Of a stretch of 50,996 nt of DNA, positions 1-8,934 are shown piece by piece. Each line of letters begins with the position of its first letter. Within the stretch, counting starts at the first letter, position 1. A program made the translations under genes and the position numbers. This stretch comes from Empedobacter brevis NBRC 14943 = ATCC 43319 (GTDB lineage Bacteria > Bacteroidota > Bacteroidia > Flavobacteriales > Weeksellaceae): NCBI RefSeq assembly GCF_000382425.1, contig NZ_KB908297.1, positions 159,792 to 210,787 on the forward strand. Direction: 5' to 3'. The notes under the pieces were generated by a model. It was not told the origin of the DNA. It did not search any database and saw nothing but the letters and a program-made list of their open reading frames with translations.

Positions 1-12
1 AATGAACCTAAA

Positions 13-87
13 GGTCTCTTAGCTCAGCTGGTTCAGAGCACCTGCCTTACAAGCAGGGGGTCACTGGTTCGAATCCAGTAGGGACCA
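13..87 (+). tRNA. tRNA-Val (anticodon TAC)
   Basis: A complete cloverleaf can be folded. The acceptor stem GGTCTCT pairs with AGGGACC with one G-T wobble. The anticodon stem CCTGC/GCAGG encloses loop CTTACAA, giving anticodon TAC, which reads GTA and other valine codons. The T arm is CTGGTTCGAATCCAG. The discriminator base is A and no CCA is encoded, so the CCA end must be added after transcription. A hairpin terminator follows within ten bases. Confidence 0.96.
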
Positions 88-93
88 CAAAAA

Positions 94-127
94 AAATCCT
101 TTCAAGTGTGCTTGAAAGGATTTTTTT
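94..127 (+). terminator. Terminator after tRNA-Val
   Basis: AAATCCTTTCAAG and CTTGAAAGGATTT form a 13-bp stem around loop TGTG, followed by a T run. It ends the tRNA transcript. Confidence 0.9.
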
Positions 128-166
128 ATCAATTGATTTTTAGTAATTTTATACAAATCAATCGAT

Positions 167-700
167 ATGAAAACAGCAAAAATCTTATTCTTATTATTTA
201 TTTCAATTTCTAGTTTTTCTTTTGGACAGAAAAAAAAGAAAACAATTCCTCCTCCTCCAATATTGAAAAAAGAAAAGAAAATTCCTCCTCCACCTGTTAA
301 AAAATTTGAAAACACTTTTAATCATGACTTTTTTATATGGCGGCTTGACAAAGACACTATTTTACCAGCCGAATCTCCTTATGAAATCGTTTTACAAGTA
401 AATGATTATTCTGCTTTTCTCCGGGTGAACAGCTACCCTGAAACCGTAAGTCATCAAGCGAACCGAGATACAGTTGATGATGGCCGTATCATTGCTCGAA
501 CAATGCTCACTCAATCTTCAAATTATGATGTCGAAATAAAAAATAATATTCTGGAATTGAGAGATAGGAAAACGAATCAGGTAAAACAATTTAAAATCAT
601 CAAAAAAAATAATAAAATTATTCAATTACAAGATGTAGACTCTAAATTGATTTACAATAAAGACGATGATTATAGCTACTCCCCGCCTCCTTCGATCTAA
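167..700 (+). CDS. Secreted proline-rich protein of unknown function
   Basis: The 177-residue protein is not recognised. Residues 1-20 are a clear Sec signal peptide (Lys-Thr-Ala-Lys, then a hydrophobic run ending in Ser-Phe-Gly-Gln). Residues 21-45 are a Lys/Pro linker with two Ile-Pro-Pro-Pro-Pro blocks. The remaining 130 residues are polar and probably form a small beta-rich domain, with another Pro-Pro-Pro near the C-terminus. There is no lipobox cysteine, so it is probably periplasmic or secreted. It stands alone between the tRNA terminator and a convergent terminator shared with lspA. The start is the only ATG in front of the signal peptide. Confidence 0.75.
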   Translation: MKTAKILFLLFISISSFSFGQKKKKTIPPPPILKKEKKIPPPPVKKFENTFNHDFFIWRLDKDTILPAESPYEIVLQVNDYSAFLRVNSYPETVSHQANRDTVDDGRIIARTMLTQSSNYDVEIKNNILELRDRKTNQVKQFKIIKKNNKIIQLQDVDSKLIYNKDDDYSYSPPPSI

Positions 701-711
701 AAAAACAATAA

Positions 712-741
712 AAAAACCGATAACTTATATTATCGGTTTTT
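712..741. terminator. Bidirectional terminator between the proline-rich protein gene and lspA
   Basis: AAAACCGATAA and TTATCGGTTTT form an 11-bp stem around CTTATA, with A and T runs on either side, so it can serve both convergent genes. Confidence 0.88.
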
Positions 742-747
742 ATGTTT

Positions 748-1392
748 TTAAAATCTTAATCGAACACCATTCTCGGATGTAAAGGCCTTTTTACGGAAAA
801 GAAATAAACTAAGTCCCCCTATAAAAATTGCCGAATCTGCAATATTAAATACAGGCTGAAAAAACTTATAATGTTGGCCTCCTATAATTGGGATCCAAGT
901 TGGCCAATCGAACTCTACAATTGGAAAATAAAGCATATCTACCACACAACCTGTAAACCATCCCGAATAACCGGAAAAGTTAGCTTGTGCAATTCCTTGA
1001 TAGCCTACCCAATCCTGAAACATTTCGTTATAAGTTGTTCCTTTATCGAAAATAACACCGTAAAATATGCCATCTATTACATTCCCAATTGCACCTGCTA
1101 AAACAAGTGCGATCGGAATAATAAAGAAATTATTTTTCAGTTTTTTAGACCATGCATTAATATAGTAAATAATCATACCGATTAACGCTATTCGTAGAAG
1201 CGATAAAATTATTTTACCTGTTTCTCCACCAAAATGCATCCCATATGCCATTCCCGGGTTTTCTACAAATGCTATTTTAAACCACCCCAAAACATCTACA
1301 TCTTCACCTAGAAAAAAATGTGTTTTGACATAAAATTTTGAGAGTTGGTCAATGATTAAAACCAAAATGGTAATGAGTACTACTTTCTTCAA
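748..1392 (-). CDS. lspA: Lipoprotein signal peptidase (signal peptidase II)
   Basis: An inner-membrane aspartyl protease that removes signal peptides from prolipoproteins after diacylglyceryl transfer. Four membrane segments are visible. The catalytic aspartates are in the family motifs VVD (Asp152) and FNIADSA (Asp186), and the GAIGNVID motif lies near residue 103. At 214 residues it is longer than the ~165-residue E. coli enzyme, because about 25-30 residues are inserted between GNVID and VVD. It is the third gene of ileS-dksA/traR-lspA and starts 9 bases after the preceding stop. The start codon is TTG; no ATG lies close enough upstream, and the Lys-Lys start followed by the first membrane helix fits the family. 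Confidence 0.95.
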   Translation of the reverse strand: MKKVVLITILVLIIDQLSKFYVKTHFFLGEDVDVLGWFKIAFVENPGMAYGMHFGGETGKIILSLLRIALIGMIIYYINAWSKKLKNNFFIIPIALVLAGAIGNVIDGIFYGVIFDKGTTYNEMFQDWVGYQGIAQANFSGYSGWFTGCVVDMLYFPIVEFDWPTWIPIIGGQHYKFFQPVFNIADSAIFIGGLSLFLFRKKAFTSENGVRLRF

Positions 1393-1401
1393 AATATTTT
1401 A

Positions 1402-1788
1402 TTAACGTTGCATATTTTTAGCTTCAATGCTTAATGTAGCATGTGGAACTAATTTTAATCGTTCTTTGTTAATTAATTTTCCTGTTACACGGCAAATCCC
1501 GTATGTTTTATTTTCAATGCGGATTAACGCATTCTTTAAGTCGCGAATAAATTTATCTTGACGTGCAGCCAATTGTGCATTTTGTTCTTTAGACATTGTT
1601 TCAGAACCTTCCTCAAACGCCTTAAAAGTTGGTGACGTATCGTCTGTCCCGTTATTACTGTCGTTAGTGTAAGCTTCTTTCAATAATTCATAGTCTTTTA
1701 CCGCTTGATCTAATTTTTCTTGAATTATCATTTTAAATTCCTCTAATTCTGCATCAGAGTATCTTACTTTTTCTTCTGTTGTTGCCAT
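1402..1788 (-). CDS. TraR/DksA-family transcription factor with degenerate zinc finger
   Basis: A 128-residue member of the DksA/TraR family, which bind in the RNA polymerase secondary channel and alter initiation with ppGpp. An N-terminal coiled coil (about residues 10-90) is followed by the C4-finger region. Only one of the four zinc cysteines remains (Cys99 in YGICRVTG); the others are Thr102, Ser120 and Ala123. I believe this form is common in Bacteroidota relatives, so the fold probably holds without zinc. The start chosen is the ATG four bases after the ileS stop, giving Met-Ala-Thr-Thr; a longer frame would begin inside ileS. lspA follows 9 bases downstream. Confidence 0.9.
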   Translation of the reverse strand: MATTEEKVRYSDAELEEFKMIIQEKLDQAVKDYELLKEAYTNDSNNGTDDTSPTFKAFEEGSETMSKEQNAQLAARQDKFIRDLKNALIRIENKTYGICRVTGKLINKERLKLVPHATLSIEAKNMQR

Positions 1789-1792
1789 ACGC

Positions 1793-4700
1793 TTACAATT
1801 TAGTAATCGCAATTTGCGTCATCAATCCATTAATTTCAACCTCTGTTCCATTCGCAACTTCTCCTTGTAACACAAGATCTTCGGCTAATGTCTCAGAGCA
1901 AATGTAATCTTTGTTTTGCTCGACTGCATTTACGATTGATTCATCATTTTTTAAGTTAAGTATAATTTTGTCGGTTACTTCTAATCCCGTTTCTTTTCGT
2001 AGATTTTGAATTCTATTTACCAATTCTCGTGCCACACCTTCATGAATTAACTCATCCGTTAATTGTAAATCAAGTGCTACTGTCAAAGTTGAATTCGACG
2101 CTACAGTCCACCCTGGGATGTCTTTCGTCGCGATTTCAAAATCTTCTAAATCTAAAGTTAATGTTTTGTTGTCAATTAACAAATCTATTTGACCTGATTG
2201 TTCTAATTTAACAATTTGTTCATTCGTCAATTCAGCTGTAGCAGCCGAAATAGCCTTCATTTCCTTTCCATATTTAGGGCCTAAAGTCTTGAAATTAGGC
2301 TTAATAGATTTAACCAAAAGATTTGAAGCTTCTTCGTTTGTTAATAATTGTATTTCCTTTACATTCACTTCTTGTTTCAGTAATTCAGATACAGCATCCA
2401 AATTAGCTTTCATTGTATCATTCAATACAGGAATCATAACTTTTTGTAATGGCTGACGCACTTTATTATCGCTTAATTTTCGAAGCGACAAAATCATACT
2501 TGTTGCTGTTTGCGCCAAATGCGTCTGCTCTTCCAATGCAGATTTAATTAATGATTCGTCAACAATTGGAAAATCTGCTAAATGAACAGATTCCGCTTTA
2601 TTTTTACCTGTCGCTGCATTCAAATCTTTGTACAAACGATCCATAAAGAATGGTGCAATTGGTGATCCTAAAATAGCAACTGTTTCTAAAACTGTGTATA
2701 ATGTTTGATAAGCAGCAATTTTATCTTTCGAATAATCACCTCTCCAGAAACGTCTTCTTGATAAACGAACGTGCCAGTTTGATAAATTGTCAATTACAAA
2801 TTCTTGAATTGCTCGAGCTGCTTTTGTAGGCTCATAATCTGATAAGAAACCATCGACTTTTTTCGTTAATGTATTCAGTTCAGAAATAATCCATTGATCT
2901 AATTCTGCTCTTTCGTTTACAGGAATTTCTTCTTCTGCAAATGTAAATCCATCCACATTCGCATACAAAGCGAAGAAGGAATAGGTATTGTATAATGTTC
3001 CAAAGAATTTACGACGAACTTCGTCTACTCCGGCAATATCAAATTTTAAGTTTTCCCAAGGTTGCGCATTTGCAATCATGTACCAACGTGTCGCATCAGG
3101 ACCATAAGTTGCTAAAGTTTCGAAAGGATCTACAGCATTTCCCAAACGTTTAGACATCTTTTGACCATTTTTATCTAATACCAATCCGTTTGACATGACA
3201 TTTTTGTAAGCTTTCGAATCAAAAACCAATGTTCCGATTGCATGTAATGTATAAAACCAACCACGTGTTTGGTCTACACCTTCTGCGATAAAATCAGCAG
3301 GATACATTGTCCCATTGTCTATCAATTCTTTGTTTTCGAATGGATAGTGAACTTGCGCATAAGGCATTGCTCCGGAATCAAACCAAACATCAATTAGGTC
3401 TGTCTCACGTTTCATTGGTTTTCCTGAAGCAGAAACTAATGTAATTTCATCCACTACATTTTTATGTAAGTCGATTAAATCATAGTTATCTTCAGACATA
3501 TTTCCTACTTCAAAATTTTGGAAAGGATTCGATTGTTGAATTCCGGCAGCAACTGATTTTTCAATTTCAGCAACCAATTCTTCTACAGAACCGATGATCA
3601 ATTCTTCGTCACCTTCTTCTGTTCTCCAAATTGGTAATGGAATACCCCAATAACGAGAACGAGATAAATTCCAGTCATTTGCATTTTCTAACCAATTCCC
3701 GAAACGTCCTTCTCCTGTAGCTTTCGGTTTCCAGTTGATTTCTTTGTTCAATTCTACCATACGGTCTTTTACTTCCGTAACTTTAATAAACCAAGAATCT
3801 AATGGATAATACAAAATTGGTTTGTCCGTTCTCCAACAATGTGGATAACTGTGCTTATATTTCTCTACTTTAAATGCTCTGTTTTGCTCTTTTAATAAAA
3901 TTGCGATTTCTACATCAACCGATTTTTCAGGAGCAGTTCCATCATCGTAGTATTCATTTTTCACATATTTTCCTCCATATCCATCTGGTAAAGTAGCAAC
4001 AAAACGACCTTGTAAATCGACTAGAGGAACAGGATTTCCATGAACATCTAACACTAACATCGGAGGAACTCCGGCATCTTTCGCTACACGTGCATCATCC
4101 GCACCAAATGTTGGCGCAGTATGTACAATTCCTGTACCGTCTTCCGTTGTTACGAAATCTCCGGGAATTACTTGGAAAGCATTCTCTGCGTTTTCATATG
4201 GCAATGCCCATGGTAATAATTGCTCATAGCGAGTTCCGACTAAATCAGTACCTTTGTATTCTCCTACAATTCTGTATGGAATTTGTTTATTTCCAGCGGC
4301 ATAAACTTTAAAGTCTTCATCCGTTTCTGATAAGAAATATGGTTTTCCAAACTGTTTCGCGACCAATGGTTTCCCTAAAATTACACGAATTGGTTCGAAC
4401 GTGTATTGATTGAAGGTTTCAACCACAACATAATCAATATTCGGACCTACTGTTAAGGCAGTATTTGATGGTAAAGTCCAAGGTGTTGTTGTCCAAGCTA
4501 AGAAATAAACATCTCCATCAAAATGATTGAATAATTCTGTTGCGTCTTTCTTTATTTTAAATTGAGCAACAATCGTTGTATCGGTTACATCTTGATAAGT
4601 TCCCGGTTGATTTAACTCGTGAGAAGACAAACCAGTACCTGCTTTTGGTGAATAAGGCTGAATTGTATACCCTTTGTACAATAAATTTTTGTTATAAATT

Positions 4701-5200
4701 TGTTTCAGCAACCACCAAACAGATTCCATGTATTTTGGCTTATAGGTAATGTATGGATCATCCATATCCACCCAATATCCCATTTTCTCAGTCAAATCGT
4801 TCCACAAATCTGTGTAACGCATTACTGTACGCTTACATGCTTCATTATATTCTTCAATCGAAATTTTAGTTCCGATATCTTCTTTTGTAATTCCTAATTC
4901 TTTTTCTGTTCCCAATTCTACAGGTAAACCATGTGTATCCCATCCTGCTTTACGAAGAACTTGTTTTCCTTTCAAGGTTTGGAAACGACAAAATATATCT
5001 TTGATAGAACGAGCTAAAACGTGGTGAATTCCCGGCTTCCCGTTTGCTGAAGGTGGTCCTTCATAAAACACAAAAGATGGATTTCCATCACGCGTAGAAA
5101 TACTTTTTTCAAAAACATTATTTTGTTTCCAATCTTCTAACGTTTCATTTGAGACTTGTACCAAGTCTAAGTGCTTATATTCTCTAAACTTTTTTGCCAT
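1793..5200 (-). CDS. ileS: Isoleucyl-tRNA synthetase
   Basis: A cytoplasmic class I aminoacyl-tRNA synthetase that charges tRNA-Ile and edits misacylated valine. At 1135 residues it is full length for the long Bacteroidota/eukaryote-like form. The HIGH-type signature is PSANGKPGIHH (residues 50-60). The editing domain lies around residues 200-400, and the KMSKR loop is at 681-685. The C-terminus carries the anticodon-binding and trailing beta domains. It leads the operon with the DksA/TraR gene four bases downstream and lspA after that. The start ATG is preceded by an AT-rich 210-base spacer. Confidence 0.98.
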   Translation of the reverse strand: MAKKFREYKHLDLVQVSNETLEDWKQNNVFEKSISTRDGNPSFVFYEGPPSANGKPGIHHVLARSIKDIFCRFQTLKGKQVLRKAGWDTHGLPVELGTEKELGITKEDIGTKISIEEYNEACKRTVMRYTDLWNDLTEKMGYWVDMDDPYITYKPKYMESVWWLLKQIYNKNLLYKGYTIQPYSPKAGTGLSSHELNQPGTYQDVTDTTIVAQFKIKKDATELFNHFDGDVYFLAWTTTPWTLPSNTALTVGPNIDYVVVETFNQYTFEPIRVILGKPLVAKQFGKPYFLSETDEDFKVYAAGNKQIPYRIVGEYKGTDLVGTRYEQLLPWALPYENAENAFQVIPGDFVTTEDGTGIVHTAPTFGADDARVAKDAGVPPMLVLDVHGNPVPLVDLQGRFVATLPDGYGGKYVKNEYYDDGTAPEKSVDVEIAILLKEQNRAFKVEKYKHSYPHCWRTDKPILYYPLDSWFIKVTEVKDRMVELNKEINWKPKATGEGRFGNWLENANDWNLSRSRYWGIPLPIWRTEEGDEELIIGSVEELVAEIEKSVAAGIQQSNPFQNFEVGNMSEDNYDLIDLHKNVVDEITLVSASGKPMKRETDLIDVWFDSGAMPYAQVHYPFENKELIDNGTMYPADFIAEGVDQTRGWFYTLHAIGTLVFDSKAYKNVMSNGLVLDKNGQKMSKRLGNAVDPFETLATYGPDATRWYMIANAQPWENLKFDIAGVDEVRRKFFGTLYNTYSFFALYANVDGFTFAEEEIPVNERAELDQWIISELNTLTKKVDGFLSDYEPTKAARAIQEFVIDNLSNWHVRLSRRRFWRGDYSKDKIAAYQTLYTVLETVAILGSPIAPFFMDRLYKDLNAATGKNKAESVHLADFPIVDESLIKSALEEQTHLAQTATSMILSLRKLSDNKVRQPLQKVMIPVLNDTMKANLDAVSELLKQEVNVKEIQLLTNEEASNLLVKSIKPNFKTLGPKYGKEMKAISAATAELTNEQIVKLEQSGQIDLLIDNKTLTLDLEDFEIATKDIPGWTVASNSTLTVALDLQLTDELIHEGVARELVNRIQNLRKETGLEVTDKIILNLKNDESIVNAVEQNKDYICSETLAEDLVLQGEVANGTEVEINGLMTQIAITKL

Positions 5201-5412
5201 CGAATTCTTTCTTATTTCTTCTAAATCAAGGAGTGCGAATATAAGAAATTTTTACATATTTTTATTCTTCCGGAAACGAAAATCATACTAATAATTGCTT
5301 AAATTTATCCCAATATTACAGTTTTAACTTTTTTAAATAAAAAATAGAACACTTCTAATTTTAATTCGGTATTAATCATATTATTAACAATAAATCAAAA
5401 GAGAATATTCAG

Positions 5413-7032
5413 ATGAAAAAAGGCTTCACATATTATTCAATTTTATTCATTATTTTATTTTTTGCGAGTTGTTCCAAAAATGAAGATTATACCATTTTGA
5501 TACCAACTGACGCAGATTTTGTAGCATTAATCAATCCAAAATCTATTGCTGAAAAAGGAAACTTTCAGAAACTAGAACAATATAAAATCTACGAGTTAGC
5601 TGAAAGTGAAATTAAGAATCAGGATCCTGCTTTGGATAAATTATTAAATGAAATCAAAAACAACCCCACTTCTGCCGGAATTGATATCATTAGTCCAATC
5701 TATGTTTTCGGTCAGAAAATAAATGGGAAGAATATGGTTGCGTTAATCACAAATATGCGCGACAAAGATCAATTTGAAGAACATTTGGCTACAGTTTATA
5801 AAGGATTGTACCAAAAAGATATTTCGTTTGACAAAAAAGATGGTTTTACAACAATTTCAGGTTTCAACAAACCTTTTATGGCTTGGAATAAATCCCAATT
5901 TTTAGTCATTGTTTCTGAATTTGGTGTTGGAGAAAAAACAATTCAAGATTATTTCACAAAAATTATTACTGACAAACATTCGCTCGCAAAAGAAAATAAT
6001 AGTTTTGGTGATTTTGTTAAAAACTCGCAGGATATTAATGTTTGGTACACAGGGAATTTTCTGAAGAATTTTTCTAAAAAAGAGAACAGTACAAAGGAAA
6101 ATCTTGATTTTACAAAAAGTTCATGGGTTAATTTTATTTCCTTTACTTCAGATGGAATTAGTTTCACACAAAAGTTTCATCCTGATGCCATCACAAAAGT
6201 TGAATTAAAGAAACGTCCAATGTGGAAATCCAGAATCAATACGGATTTTTTTAAGTATTTCCCGGCACGAAGTTATTTCAATATTGGATTGGGAATTTAT
6301 CCGAAAAACGCGCGATATATTTTCGAAGATCAGAATTTCTTGACTAATTTTCTGGAACAATACAACGTTGACCTGAGTAAGTTAGAACAAAGTTTTGAAG
6401 GTGAAGCTCTGTTTAGTATTTATGATTTTGAAATTGGAAAAACATTCAATCCAAATGATTTTTTTGGCAAAAAAGATGCATTTATCAAACAGGTTGTTTA
6501 CCCACAATTTGTATTAGGCGGAAAAATGAAAAATGATATTTTTTTCAATGAATTTCTTGCTTCCCACCAAGAAAACATACAAAAAATTGGTCCGTACTAT
6601 ATGTTGCCTGTTTCGACAAACATGAAGATCTATTTGACGTACAAAAACAATTTGATGTACATCACAAACAATCAATCGATCATGAATCAATATTTAAATA
6701 ATGTTGTAAGCTCTTCCAATTTTGTCACTTCACAGTATGCAACAAATGCCTCAAATCCAATGTTTGGGTATGTAAACCTGAATTTTGAGCACTATCCGAA
6801 AGAAGTCCAACAATATATTTATCAACAAATTCCTTTCGGAAATACAAAAGAAATACAAACAATTTTATCGAATTTTGACCACATCGATTACCGCGTATCA
6901 AATGAATATACAAAAACAGGAAAAATACATATGAAAAAAGCGGATAAAAATAGTTTAGAAGTTATTTTCTTACTTTTAGATGAAGCATATTCTTTATTCT
7001 TCAATCAAACACAACAGCAAAATGCAAATTAA
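5413..7032 (+). CDS. DUF4836-family lipoprotein
   Basis: A 539-residue protein of the Bacteroidota DUF4836 type, function unknown. A signal peptide with lipobox (Phe-Ala-Ser-Cys) puts the lipidated cysteine near residue 20. The next stretch, ILIPTDADFVALINPKSI, is the typical family start, where such proteins compare a stored value with an energy-like threshold. The rest alternates short strands and amphipathic helices without enzyme motifs. Its stop overlaps the start of the ABC ATPase gene by 11 bases, so it is probably translated together with that transporter. Family assignment rests on the N-terminal pattern and length. Confidence 0.75.
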   Translation: MKKGFTYYSILFIILFFASCSKNEDYTILIPTDADFVALINPKSIAEKGNFQKLEQYKIYELAESEIKNQDPALDKLLNEIKNNPTSAGIDIISPIYVFGQKINGKNMVALITNMRDKDQFEEHLATVYKGLYQKDISFDKKDGFTTISGFNKPFMAWNKSQFLVIVSEFGVGEKTIQDYFTKIITDKHSLAKENNSFGDFVKNSQDINVWYTGNFLKNFSKKENSTKENLDFTKSSWVNFISFTSDGISFTQKFHPDAITKVELKKRPMWKSRINTDFFKYFPARSYFNIGLGIYPKNARYIFEDQNFLTNFLEQYNVDLSKLEQSFEGEALFSIYDFEIGKTFNPNDFFGKKDAFIKQVVYPQFVLGGKMKNDIFFNEFLASHQENIQKIGPYYMLPVSTNMKIYLTYKNNLMYITNNQSIMNQYLNNVVSSSNFVTSQYATNASNPMFGYVNLNFEHYPKEVQQYIYQQIPFGNTKEIQTILSNFDHIDYRVSNEYTKTGKIHMKKADKNSLEVIFLLLDEAYSLFFNQTQQQNAN

Positions 7033-7663
7033 AATAAGCCAGCTTGTCCCACATCCTTTAAAAGAATTTGGATTTGAACAATCTGAAATTTGGAAAAATG
7101 ATTATACTTTTTCAAATGAAAATATCTATCAAATCATTGCACATTCCGGCGTAGGAAAATCAACTCTGATTAACATTTTATATGGCGGCAGAAAAGATTA
7201 TGACGGACAAGTTTTATTCAATAATCAAAATATTACTTCCTTTACGCTAAAGGATTGGACAAAAATTCGACGTGAAAAATTAGCTTATGTTTTTCAAGGC
7301 TTGCATTTATTTGAAGAATTAACTTTAATGGAAAATATTCAGTTAAAAAATGTATTAACGCAACATCAGTCCGAAAATCAAATCATTGAATGGATTGATA
7401 AAGTGGGTTTAAAAAGCCACTTGCATCAAAAAGCTGTTCACCTTTCTTATGGTCAACGCCAGCGAATCGCTGTTATTCGAGCACTTTGTCAACCATTTGA
7501 TTTCTTACTTTTAGACGAACCTTTTAGTCATTTGGACGAAGTAAATCAACAAATTTTGATTGAATTGGTTACCGAAGAAGCGAAAAAAAATAATGCCGGC
7601 ATTATTTTCACAAGTTTACATGAAATTCACGATAAACGCCTTTCAAATGTCATTCAACTCTAA
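7022..7663 (+). CDS. ABC transporter ATP-binding protein (MacB/LolD-like)
   Basis: A 213-residue ABC ATPase. Visible motifs are Walker A SGVGKST (residues 42-48, with Ala-His where Gly-Pro is usual), a Q-loop in YVFQG, signature LSYGQRQR (Tyr replaces the usual Gly-Gly), Walker B FLLLDEPFSHLD, and a switch histidine in TSLHE. The start Met-Gln-Ile-Lys overlaps the preceding lipoprotein gene by 11 bases; an earlier in-frame ATG at 6980 lies well inside that gene and is unlikely. The permease gene overlaps its 3' end by 17 bases, so the three genes are tightly coupled. Substrate unknown; lipoprotein or lipid handling at the inner membrane is an inference from the MacB/LolCDE resemblance. Confidence 0.88.
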   Translation: MQIKISQLVPHPLKEFGFEQSEIWKNDYTFSNENIYQIIAHSGVGKSTLINILYGGRKDYDGQVLFNNQNITSFTLKDWTKIRREKLAYVFQGLHLFEELTLMENIQLKNVLTQHQSENQIIEWIDKVGLKSHLHQKAVHLSYGQRQRIAVIRALCQPFDFLLLDEPFSHLDEVNQQILIELVTEEAKKNNAGIIFTSLHEIHDKRLSNVIQL

Positions 7664-8858
7664 TACTTTAATCGAAAAGTTAGTTCGTAAAAACCTAAGT
7701 TTCTTGCGAATTACTACCTTTTGTTTTTTTTCTATCATTGGTTTTTTCATTTTGATCTTAGCCGGAACCATTTACCTGGATTATGCTAAAAAATTTGGAG
7801 AGGATAGTTCGGTTTGGAAAGCGAACTATGTGGTATTGAACAAAAAAATATCTTCTCTGCAAACTTTTACAGGAGAAAAACCAAGCTTTAGCGAAGATGA
7901 AATCAATGAATTAAAATCACAAAACTTTGTTGCAAAAGTCGGTACATTCAAAAGCAGTCAGTTTCCTGTTAAATTACAAGTTGGTGGCATTGCCGGAATC
8001 CGTGGGTTTTCGACAGATTTGTTTTTCGAATCTGTTCCTGAAGAATTTATTGACGTTAAAGAATCGGATTGGAAATGGAAAGAAGGACAAGAGTTTATTC
8101 CTATTATTATTCCTAAAAGTTACTTGAATTTATACAATTTTGGTTTTGCTACCAGTCAAGGTTTACCTCAGGTTTCGGAAGGTTTGTTCACAAAAATTCC
8201 CTTTCAATTAGTTTTAGGAAAAGGTGAAAATCAAAAAGTTTACCAAGCAAGGATTGTTGATTTTACTACAAAAATTAATACGATTTTAGTTCCGGAAAAC
8301 TTTTTAGAATGGGCAAATCAAACGTATGCACATCAAAAACATATTGAACCGTCACGCATTGTGGTTGAAACAAAATCGCAAGGAGATGAAAATGCATCAA
8401 CTTATTTTGAACAAAAGAATTATGATATCAACAAGGATGAATTAAAAAATAATGAGTTAACCTATTATTTAAAATTAGCCTTTTCACTCGTTTTATTCAT
8501 TGGCTTAATCATTGTTTTTGCTGCAATTTGGTTAATGATTATTAATTTCCAATTAATGATTGAAAAGAACAAGCATAAAACAAAAGATTTATTTCTAATC
8601 GGCTACAACATCAATCAATTGGCTCGTCCTTATTTAAAATTTTCGATTATTTTCATGTTGATGAGCTATCTCATCTCAATTCCGTTGGTTTATTTTGTTC
8701 TGGAAATGATACAAGAAAAAGTCGGAAAATTTATGACAACCGAATCTTCTCATATTTGGGAAGTGACAGCCTTTGGATTGCTAATCGTCATCGTGCTTTT
8801 TATTATCAATAAAATTATTTTAACACACTCCATTAAGAGAATAGCTTTAAAAGATTAA
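7647..8858 (+). CDS. FtsX/MacB-like ABC transporter permease
   Basis: A 403-residue membrane protein with the 4-helix FtsX/MacB layout: one N-terminal helix (about residues 25-45), a periplasmic domain of about 230 residues, and three C-terminal helices near residues 280-300, 340-365 and 375-395. The start ATG lies inside the 3' end of the ATPase gene (17-base overlap), giving Met-Ser-Phe-Asn-Ser; the longer frame to 7560 would start inside the ATPase. It forms a transporter with that ATPase. A hairpin terminator follows. Confidence 0.85.
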   Translation: MSFNSNTLIEKLVRKNLSFLRITTFCFFSIIGFFILILAGTIYLDYAKKFGEDSSVWKANYVVLNKKISSLQTFTGEKPSFSEDEINELKSQNFVAKVGTFKSSQFPVKLQVGGIAGIRGFSTDLFFESVPEEFIDVKESDWKWKEGQEFIPIIIPKSYLNLYNFGFATSQGLPQVSEGLFTKIPFQLVLGKGENQKVYQARIVDFTTKINTILVPENFLEWANQTYAHQKHIEPSRIVVETKSQGDENASTYFEQKNYDINKDELKNNELTYYLKLAFSLVLFIGLIIVFAAIWLMIINFQLMIEKNKHKTKDLFLIGYNINQLARPYLKFSIIFMLMSYLISIPLVYFVLEMIQEKVGKFMTTESSHIWEVTAFGLLIVIVLFIINKIILTHSIKRIALKD

Positions 8859-8880
8859 AAACAATCATTTCATCTTATAA

Positions 8881-8917
8881 AAAAAAGGATTTTGATGAAT
8901 CAGAATCCTTTTTTTTA
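8881..8917 (+). terminator. Terminator of the DUF4836-ABC operon
   Basis: AAAAAAGGATT pairs with AATCCTTTTTT around a partly paired loop, followed by more T. Being A/T-flanked it may also serve the convergent beta-barrel gene. Confidence 0.85.
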
Positions 8918-8934
8918 TTAAATATTATTTTTGA

